Part shown: one piece after another, positions 58,370 to 64,000 of the stretch
How the letters are laid out: each line of letters starts with the position of its first letter
How positions within the stretch are numbered: the first letter of the stretch is position 1
Assembly: GCA_963708115.1 (NCBI GenBank)
Contig: CAVPRX010000002.1
Coordinates: forward strand, 682,001-746,000
From: VRUE01 sp963708115
GTDB taxonomy: Bacteria; Actinomycetota; Thermoleophilia; Solirubrobacterales; 70-9
Length of the DNA stretch: 64,000 bases
Direction of reading: 5' to 3'
Notes under the pieces: model-generated
Told to the model about the DNA's origin: nothing
Database searches by the model: none
Seen by the model: only the letters and a program-made list of their open reading frames with translations
Made by a program: the position numbers and the translations under genes

Positions 58370-59034
58370 CCAGCCGGTCTCACCTCGGCGAGTACGACCT
58401 TGCCGCCGACCTCGACGAGCCCGTCTGCGAGCGGCTCACAGAGCAGTACCGAGCCGTGGCCCTGGTGAACCGTGATCGGTTGGTTCAGCTGGGCGCAGAG
58501 AGCGATTGCGGCGGAGCCCGTCGCCTCATCCTCGGCGATCCCGGCCTCGGGGACGAAGGAGCGCGCGCGGACCGTTCCCGCCGACTCGTCGATCCAAGCC
58601 CAAGCGTAGGTGTTGGCCCCTTGCGCCGGGGCGGACAGGCTGCGCAGCTCGGCTGGCGAGTCCAGCTGGCGGTACTCGAACGGAGGCGCCCACTCGGGCT
58701 TTGCCGCGACGTAGGTCATGTCGCCGTCGTAGCGAACCCTGATTTTCCCGGCTAGCGGTCGCAGCGTCCCCACCGGCTTTCTCTCTCTTGCCAGCAGCCA
58801 GGCGGCGCCTACGGTCGGGTGGCCGGCGAAGGGAAGCTCGACCTGCGGCGTGTAGATGCCGAGCCGCCCGGCCGCAGGGTCATCGACAAAGACGGTCTCG
58901 CTGAATCCCAGCTCGGCCGCGACACGCTGTCGGTCGGACTCTGCCACCTGCTCTCCATCGAGAAAGACCCCGAGCGGGTTGCCCCACTCGCCCTCCTCAT
59001 TGACGAAAACGCGAAGGACGTGCAGAACGGGCAC
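58366..59034 (-). CDS. PhzF-family isomerase-like protein
   Basis: 222 residues from ATG (first base 59034). Diaminopimelate-epimerase-like fold: VFVNEEGEWGNPLGVFLDG at the N-terminus with the usual catalytic Glu region at FSETVF, then VELPFAGHPTVGAAWLL, and IAEDEATGSAAIALCAQL, both PhzF signatures. Shorter than the usual 260-300 residues, so some loops are reduced. The substrate is unknown; no phenazine genes are nearby. Confidence 0.85.
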   Translation of the reverse strand: MPVLHVLRVFVNEEGEWGNPLGVFLDGEQVAESDRQRVAAELGFSETVFVDDPAAGRLGIYTPQVELPFAGHPTVGAAWLLARERKPVGTLRPLAGKIRVRYDGDMTYVAAKPEWAPPFEYRQLDSPAELRSLSAPAQGANTYAWAWIDESAGTVRARSFVPEAGIAEDEATGSAAIALCAQLNQPITVHQGHGSVLLCEPLADGLVEVGGKVVLAEVRPAG

Positions 59035-59098
59035 CGATCTATCCTAGGTGCGAATATCGCGTCTGCTTCGTGTCGGGTCACCAACGAGAGGAGTCGAA

Positions 59099-59512
59099 GT
59101 GTCGGATCAAGGTCTGAAGCAACGCTGGGGGCGGCGCGCTCCCGCGTTCCTGGTTGCCCTGTCGATTGGGGTGGCCGGCATCGCCTGGGCTGGTTGTGGA
59201 GACAGCAGCAGTAGCGACACCAGCACCGGCGAAGTCCAAGAACGGATCGAAAAGGCCGCCGAAGAAGCGAAGCAGGGACTTGAAAAGGGCTCCGAAGAAG
59301 TGAAGAAGGGCTTCCAGAAAGCTGAAAAGGAAGCGAAGCAGGGCATCACTCAGGGTGCCCAACAGGCACAGAACGGGGTCCAGGAAGGCTCTGAGGAAGC
59401 GCAGCAGGGGATCGAAAAGGCCAAGCGGGAAGCGCAGAAGGGATTCGAAAGGGGCAAAGAAGAGGCCCAGAAGGGGATCGAAGAAGCCGAAAAGTACAGC
59501 GGCGGCAACTAG
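59099..59512 (+). CDS. LEA-like repeat lipoprotein
   Basis: 137 residues from GTG 59099, with GAGAGGAG six bases upstream; a longer frame to 59048 lacks this. Signal and lipobox (GVAGIAWAGC). The rest is almost entirely an amphipathic 11-residue repeat (for example EEAKQGLEKGS, EEVKKGFQKAE, KEAKQGITQGA, EEAQQGIEKAK) like LEA or apolipoprotein helices. It is rich in Glu/Lys/Gln and has no Trp or Cys after the lipobox. It may protect the envelope during desiccation or bind lipids. Inference from composition. Confidence 0.7.
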   Translation: MSDQGLKQRWGRRAPAFLVALSIGVAGIAWAGCGDSSSSDTSTGEVQERIEKAAEEAKQGLEKGSEEVKKGFQKAEKEAKQGITQGAQQAQNGVQEGSEEAQQGIEKAKREAQKGFERGKEEAQKGIEEAEKYSGGN

Positions 59513-59515
59513 TCC

Positions 59516-60343
59516 CTAAGCGTGCGCTGGCGCCGGGGCCGCCTCTTCGGCGAGATCCACGGCGAGGGCCTCGACGACGCGTGGGTCGAACTGGCTGTCG
59601 GAGTTCCGGCGCAGCTCGGCCAACGCTTCGCCGGGGCCCACCGGCTCCCGGTAGGGACGCCGCTCGGTCATCGCGGCAAAGGCGACCGAGGTAGCGATCA
59701 CCCGCGCGCCGAGTGGGATCGACTCGCCTGCCAGCCCGTCCGGGTAGCCGCTGCCGTCGAAGTGCTCGGCGCTGGAGCGGACCAGGCGGGCAACGGAGGC
59801 AAGGCTGGGCGCCGCGGCGACGATTCTTGCGCCCTCCACAGTGTGGCTGCGCACGATCGCTCGCTCGACTTCGTCAAGCGCTTCCTTCTCGAGTACTGAC
59901 TCCGGGACGGCGAGCAAGCCGACGTCCTGAAGCTCGGCGGCAAGCGCGACGTCGTCGATTTCCTCGCGGTTCATCCCCAGGCGACGGCTGAGCGAGATCG
60001 CGCGATAGGCGACGACGCGCAGATGATCGCGCAGGTCGGGTCGCCTGGCGCTCAGCGCCGCGATCAGCACCGCATGCGCCTGTCGCCGCGCCGAGCGATG
60101 CTGGCGCTGCTTGTGGGCGGCGAGTCGCTGTCCGGCGATGCGTAGTGCGAGCTCTGCATCCTGGGCCTCGCCAGGGATAGCCACCTCGCCATAGGTGGTT
60201 CCCAGCGATATGCCGCTGTCATCGGCCCGCAACGACGCCGTCGCCGCCAGCACCATCTCGCCCAGCTGGCCGCTGCTGGCCGGAGCGAGAACGGCAAAGC
60301 GGCCGCCGTCGCTGCGGTACGCGGTCCCCCCGAGCGGTGCCAC
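59516..60343 (-). CDS. HD-domain (HD-GYP-like) protein with eroded GGDEF N-terminus
   Basis: 275 residues from GTG (first base 60343). The first half is a degenerate GGDEF domain (SDGGRFAVLAPA replaces the GGDEF motif); the second half is an HD domain (LAAELQDVGLLAVPESVLEK; SSAEHFDGSGYPDGLAGE; IPLGARVIATSVAFAAM) with HD-GYP-like features, likely a cyclic-di-nucleotide or related hydrolase. The frame stays open upstream to 60517 with further GGDEF sequence (YNDRFGFAAGDALLRSF) but no start codon there, so the gene has lost its 5' end. See findings. Confidence 0.7.
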   Translation of the reverse strand: MAPLGGTAYRSDGGRFAVLAPASSGQLGEMVLAATASLRADDSGISLGTTYGEVAIPGEAQDAELALRIAGQRLAAHKQRQHRSARRQAHAVLIAALSARRPDLRDHLRVVAYRAISLSRRLGMNREEIDDVALAAELQDVGLLAVPESVLEKEALDEVERAIVRSHTVEGARIVAAAPSLASVARLVRSSAEHFDGSGYPDGLAGESIPLGARVIATSVAFAAMTERRPYREPVGPGEALAELRRNSDSQFDPRVVEALAVDLAEEAAPAPAHA

Positions 60344-60517
60344 GGAGGAGACGAGATTGACCGCGAAGCTCCGCAGCAGCGCGTCGCCGGCGGCGAAGCC
60401 GAAGCGATCGTTGTAGACCTGTAGCCCTTCGAGCTCGAATAGAACCAGGACATGGTTGCCCGCACATTTGGCCTCAAGGGCCAGTTGTGCGGACGATTGA
60501 TCGAAAGCTTGCGGCGT

Positions 60518-61294
60518 CTAGCGAACGGTGCAGTTCCGGGTCAGCGTGCTGACGATCTGCTGCCCGCTCGCAAAGGAAAACGTGCCCCTCGTGAAGGAGA
60601 AGATCGCCCCCGGAAAGCCTGAAGGCGCGGCGCAGCGGGCGCTGAGGAAGCTGTAGCTCTTGCCGCGGTACTCGTACTTGCGGCTGAAGACGAGTGAGAC
60701 GTGGGTGACATAACCGAGGTCAGATGCAAGACGGGGAATCTTCGCTGACAGCACGGTGCCGAACTTCCCTTTTGCGGGGTGCCGGATCGTGAAGGCGAGC
60801 ACTACGGTCACCTCGGCAGGGCTTGAGCCGTGGATGTGCAGCAGGATCGCCGGTCGGCCATGCGAGCGGCCGTTGAAAGCGAGCATCTGGCCGTGCACCG
60901 GGAACGGCGCCCGGTCGGGGAACTCGACATTGGCGGCGAACTGGCCCCGTCCGACCAGGGCGGGGCGGCAACGTTCGAGCGCGGCCTGGGTGTTGGTCGA
61001 CTCGAGCAGCCCGGCCTCGCATGAGGGCAGGCCGATGGTGGAGACCCTGCCATAGCGGTTCACCTCGAACGAGACGCGGCGTAGCTGCGGTGGCCGCTTC
61101 CCGTCGGCGGTTTTGATCGAGGTATCGAGGTTGACGGTGACCGGCACATCGCGGTCGCGTGGCAGCGAGCGAGGGGCGAACCCTCCGTTGAAGCCGACGA
61201 ACAGACCATCTTCACCGGCAAGCTCCGCGTGGGCTATCGCGGCACCAAAGAGCGCCGTGGCAAGCAGCAGCCCTATGACAGCGATGCGCTTCAT
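60518..61294 (-). CDS. Secreted protein of unknown function
   Basis: 258 residues from ATG (first base 61294). Sec signal peptide (RIAVIGLLLATALFGAAIAHA), then a beta-rich domain with LRRVSFEVNRYGRVSTIGLPSCE (read in parts), and a C-terminal pair of Cys (SARCAAPSG, TRNCTV). I recognise this as a secreted protein type common in Thermoleophilia; function unknown. It is divergent from the kinase gene, with 97 bases between. Its stop is immediately followed in frame by the eroded GGDEF sequence. Confidence 0.75.
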   Translation of the reverse strand: MKRIAVIGLLLATALFGAAIAHAELAGEDGLFVGFNGGFAPRSLPRDRDVPVTVNLDTSIKTADGKRPPQLRRVSFEVNRYGRVSTIGLPSCEAGLLESTNTQAALERCRPALVGRGQFAANVEFPDRAPFPVHGQMLAFNGRSHGRPAILLHIHGSSPAEVTVVLAFTIRHPAKGKFGTVLSAKIPRLASDLGYVTHVSLVFSRKYEYRGKSYSFLSARCAAPSGFPGAIFSFTRGTFSFASGQQIVSTLTRNCTVR

Positions 61295-61391
61295 CCCACC
61301 TCTATGGGGAATTGTATTCCCGGGACCTAACTCGACCCGCAGTGCTTGGGTTAAGGACGTGTTGCCGGGATAGGCGGGTTACAGTCCCGCG

Positions 61392-62903
61392 ATGGAGCCG
61401 AGCGGACGCTGGATCGAGCTGTCCGAGGGAGACGAGTTTGCGGGCTACCGGATCGAGCGCAACCTCGGGCGCGGCGGCATGGGTGTCCTCTACTTGGCGA
61501 TAGAGCCGGGGCTGGAGCGACGTGTTGCGCTGAAGTTGATCGCCCCGGAGGCCGCCGCCGACGAGGTCTTCGCCCGCCGCTTCGCCGAGGAGTCGAAGAT
61601 CGCTGCCTCGATCGAGCACCCCAACGTGGTGCCGATCTACGCGGCGGGAGAAGAGGACGGCATCCCATACATCGCGATGCGCTATGTCTCGGGCTCCGAC
61701 CTCGGCCGCAGGCTGGCGCGCGAGGGCAGGCTCGACCCGGCAGCGGCAGCGGCGCTGATCGCCCAGCTCGGCAGCGGCCTTGATGCGATCCACGCCGCCG
61801 GCCTGGTCCACCGAGACGTCAAGCCGGCCAACGTTCTGCTCGGCGAGACCGGTGGCGATGACCACGCCTACATCACTGACTTCGGGGTCGCCCGTAACGT
61901 CTCGACCGAGTCCGGCTTGACCCAGACGGGGCGCTTCGTCGGGACCCTCGACTACGTCGCGCCGGAGCAGATTTCCGGCGGCACGGTCGACGCGCGCGCC
62001 GACGTCTACGCGCTCGGCTGCCTGCTCTTCAAACTGCTCACCGGCGAGGTGCCCTATCCGCGCGACGGCGAGGCTGCGCGCCTCTACGCCCACCTCAACG
62101 ACCCGCCTCCGGCACCCTCGCTGCACGCGACCGCGGTGCCGATGGCGCTCGACGACGTCGTGATCCGGGCGATGTCGAAGACCCCCGAGGACCGTTACCC
62201 GTCTGCCGGCGATCTCGGCCGAGCCGCGGTGGCGGCGTTGAGCGGATCGCACCCCGACCTTCCCGAGCGCACGGTCGCCACCGGGGCGGCAGCGACGCAA
62301 ACGGCGGAGACGATCGCGATTGCGCCGCAGGGGAACCGCGGTGGGCGCGGGCGCACCTGGTTGGCACTCGCGGGCGGCATGGTGGCGGTTGCCGTGATCA
62401 TCGTCGTCGTGCTCGCGCTTGGAAGCGGGGGAGGGGACAGTGGCGATCCGGAAACGACCCGCGCTGCCAATTTGACTCCCAAGCAAGGCCAGCACCAACG
62501 GTCGGCACCGCCGTTGTCAAAGACCGACCTGATCGCCAAGGCCGACGCGATCTGCGCCGACAGCCAGAGCTCCTTCGAAGAAGTCAGGGCGGAATTCCCG
62601 GAAGCGAAGAGCGAGGAAAGCCCCGACGTCGCCTACTCCGAAGCCCTGGTCGCGATCTCGACCCCGGCTGTCAAGCGCTTCGAAGGCCTTGAACCACCGG
62701 CGAGTGTGCGTCGCTCCTTCGAGCAGTACGTCGAGGCGCAGCGGCGCGTCCACAAGTACGACGTGCAGGCGCTGCGCGCCGCCCGCGCAGAACACAGCGG
62801 CGAGTACCTAGCGGCTCGCGAACGCCGTGACAACGGGCAGGGGGAACGCTACGAGTTCGCCCGGGAGATCGGCCTAAAGACCTGCAGCGCCAGCCCCGGC
62901 TGA
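61392..62903 (+). CDS. PknB-type Ser/Thr protein kinase with extracytoplasmic domain
   Basis: 503 residues. Kinase domain (about 18-280): Gly loop NLGRGGMGVLYLA, Lys in RRVALKLI, catalytic loop VHRDVKPANVLL, DFGVAR, and APEQISGGTVDARADVYALG. After a Thr/Ala linker comes one transmembrane helix (GMVAVAVIIVVVLAL, about 337-351) and an extracytoplasmic domain (about 375-503) with two Cys (DAICADS, LKTCSA) that is not a PASTA domain. Probably senses an envelope signal. Confidence 0.92.
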   Translation: MEPSGRWIELSEGDEFAGYRIERNLGRGGMGVLYLAIEPGLERRVALKLIAPEAAADEVFARRFAEESKIAASIEHPNVVPIYAAGEEDGIPYIAMRYVSGSDLGRRLAREGRLDPAAAAALIAQLGSGLDAIHAAGLVHRDVKPANVLLGETGGDDHAYITDFGVARNVSTESGLTQTGRFVGTLDYVAPEQISGGTVDARADVYALGCLLFKLLTGEVPYPRDGEAARLYAHLNDPPPAPSLHATAVPMALDDVVIRAMSKTPEDRYPSAGDLGRAAVAALSGSHPDLPERTVATGAAATQTAETIAIAPQGNRGGRGRTWLALAGGMVAVAVIIVVVLALGSGGGDSGDPETTRAANLTPKQGQHQRSAPPLSKTDLIAKADAICADSQSSFEEVRAEFPEAKSEESPDVAYSEALVAISTPAVKRFEGLEPPASVRRSFEQYVEAQRRVHKYDVQALRAARAEHSGEYLAARERRDNGQGERYEFAREIGLKTCSASPG

Positions 62904-62949
62904 GCCGGACGAGCAGACGTGACCCAGCTCGCCCTACACTATCGCTCAA

Positions 62950-62955
62950 TATAAT
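62950..62955 (+). promoter_or_regulatory. Candidate -10 element (TATAAT) ahead of the 62976 gene
   Basis: A perfect TATAAT 20 bases before the ATG, in a short AT-rich patch; AAAGGGAG follows as ribosome site. The transcript would have a very short leader. No convincing -35 is seen. Confidence 0.4.
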
Positions 62956-62975
62956 TCGAGCAAAGGGAGTGGCTT

Positions 62976-63668
62976 ATGTTCGGCAAGGTCAAGGCCTTGG
63001 GCCTGCTCACGATCGCAATGCTCCTCACGGGTGCCGTGCTCGCCTCGGCAGCCCACGCGGAAACAGAATTCCTGCCCTCGGCGTATCCGGCGATTGTCAC
63101 AGGCGAACAGATATCGAACGAAGTGCATCCCGAACAAGTTTTCTCAATCGGGGCATTCGGCTCGCTCAAATGCCTCGGCGTCAAATTCACCACGACAGTA
63201 AAACAAACCGATGACCACACTCAGTTGACAGTCAAGCCGACGTACTCGAACTGCCTCCTCAACGGCAGTCCCGCGACAATCACAATGAACGGCTGCCATC
63301 TCGTTGTGCACGTGGTCAGCACCATGGACATCACGTGCTCACTCGAACCCAAACACATCGTCATCGATGTGTGGAAAAGCATGGTTACCCATCTCGGCGG
63401 TGGTGAAACCATTTGCCAATACACAATCGCACCGCAGGCGGGTCTGAAAAGCACCAACCTGAGCAACACAGTGCCGGGCGAAGGGAGGAAGGACGTCGAC
63501 CTCACATTCTCGGTGGCCAACATCGCGATCAAACGAATTCAGGGGTCGCTGCTGCTCTGCGGGCCTGAAAACCCGATGGGCGGCGTCAAATACACGGGCC
63601 TGGTGACACTCAGGGCCTATGAAGACGTCAACGGCGCTGAGGGCAAACAGATCGATTTCGAAGCCTAG
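62976..63668 (+). CDS. Secreted Cys-rich protein, function unknown
   Basis: 230 residues from ATG 62976. Signal peptide (LGLLTIAMLLTGAVLASAAHA), then a Thr/Lys-rich beta domain with six Cys (SLKCLG, YSNCLL, NGCHLV, ITCSLE, TICQYT, LLCGPE). Proteins of this shape occur as multigene families in Thermoleophilia. It resembles the smaller protein at 3426 in layout. Its stop shares the palindrome CTAG with the stop of the convergent membrane gene. Confidence 0.75.
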   Translation: MFGKVKALGLLTIAMLLTGAVLASAAHAETEFLPSAYPAIVTGEQISNEVHPEQVFSIGAFGSLKCLGVKFTTTVKQTDDHTQLTVKPTYSNCLLNGSPATITMNGCHLVVHVVSTMDITCSLEPKHIVIDVWKSMVTHLGGGETICQYTIAPQAGLKSTNLSNTVPGEGRKDVDLTFSVANIAIKRIQGSLLLCGPENPMGGVKYTGLVTLRAYEDVNGAEGKQIDFEA

Positions 63669-64000
63669 TCGTCGTCTGGCGGCTCTTCGCGCGGGCCGGG
63701 ACGGGCGACCCGGTCCGCGCGAAGGCGCAGTTCTTCTGCGGCCTCGCGCGTAGCGGCCACCGCCTCTTCGGTGACCGCGGCGACGCCCTCGCTCGGCTTG
63801 CCGCCGACGATGTCGCGGAAGGCGTTCTTGAAGCGCTCGGTATGGCGGTCGGGTTTGAATCGCTCCTCGGCCTTGGCCTGCTTGGCCGGGTTGCGCTCGC
63901 CGTAGCGGCGGCGCCCCCAAGGGGATCCTGGCTTGCCAATTCGCACCGCGCCGTAGATGGCGATCGGGAAGACGAAGAAGCCGACCGTGCCGTGCAGGAC
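63665..64000 (-). CDS. Membrane protein, 5' end outside window
   Basis: The minus-strand frame is open to the last base of the window (LHGTVGFFVFPIAIYGAVRIG is the C-terminal end of a transmembrane helix), so the annotated part is only the C-terminus. A polar tail with WGRRRYGERNPAKQAKAEERF follows and ends in acidic residues (EEPPDDD). The family is not recognised. Confidence 0.6.
   Translation of the reverse strand, partial: VLHGTVGFFVFPIAIYGAVRIGKPGSPWGRRRYGERNPAKQAKAEERFKPDRHTERFKNAFRDIVGGKPSEGVAAVTEEAVAATREAAEELRLRADRVARPGPREEPPDDD

Overview
The window looks like an actinobacterial chromosome, most probably from the class Thermoleophilia (a Solirubrobacterales-like organism). The evidence is the uniformly high G+C, frequent GTG/TTG starts, and the Actinobacteria-type order tlyA - nadK - recN - steA - steB - pyrG - xerD. 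Large secreted beta-helix, LamG, propeller and Cys-rich proteins of the kind common in soil Thermoleophilia are also present. No taxonomic marker such as rRNA is in the window, so the placement is an inference.

Layout. 1-11 kb: secreted or surface proteins (CSLREA/beta-helix, LamG-propeller, TolB-like) with a GNAT acetyltransferase and a lipoprotein. Two identical 69-bp copies of a terminator-like sequence bracket the two propeller genes. 11.4-30.5 kb: the housekeeping backbone, tlyA, an inserted IS110-family element, nadK, an MFS exporter, recN, steA, steB, a GT4 membrane transferase, pyrG, an M20 peptidase, a DUF3866 gene, xerD, fpg, recO, dgt and dnaG. The genes are mostly adjacent or overlapping, and long palindromes separate some of them. 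30.5-35 kb: an HNH nuclease gene, tRNA-Asn(GUU), a GT1 glycosyltransferase, an SDR, a thioredoxin-like lipoprotein, an Hpt protein and an intact CAU-anticodon tRNA.

35-53.7 kb: the most unusual region. Downstream of the CAU tRNA there are five 150-bp direct repeats (R1-R5) and one degenerate copy (R6). Each full repeat ends in the 3' half of that tRNA and begins with about 105 bp that reads, in four of five copies, as an integrase-like C-terminal tail whose stop codon lies in the tRNA anticodon loop. They divide the region into six cassettes. These carry a secreted propeller; HicBA plus a membrane protein; a small unknown protein, an Mrr-type nuclease and an MNT-HEPN pair; DUF4160/DUF2442 plus a relative of the small unknown protein; a secreted lectin-like protein and a broken group IIC intron; and an 8.5-kb block with a processive polysaccharide synthase, DUF3999/DUF2339 proteins and a TetR regulator with twin operators. 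No complete integrase gene is visible in the array. I interpret it as serial accretion of small elements at one tRNA gene, rich in toxin-antitoxin or defence genes.

53.7-64 kb: a two-gene nucleotidyltransferase module interrupted by an IS481-family element that left a 6-bp target duplication, a truncated VOC gene marking an old junction, then chromosomal-looking genes: a polysaccharide deacetylase with RTX-like repeats, a small zincin, a frameshifted DUF1330 gene, a PhzF-like isomerase, an LEA-like lipoprotein, an N-terminally eroded GGDEF-HD protein, a secreted protein, a PknB-type kinase, a Cys-rich secreted protein and a partial membrane protein.
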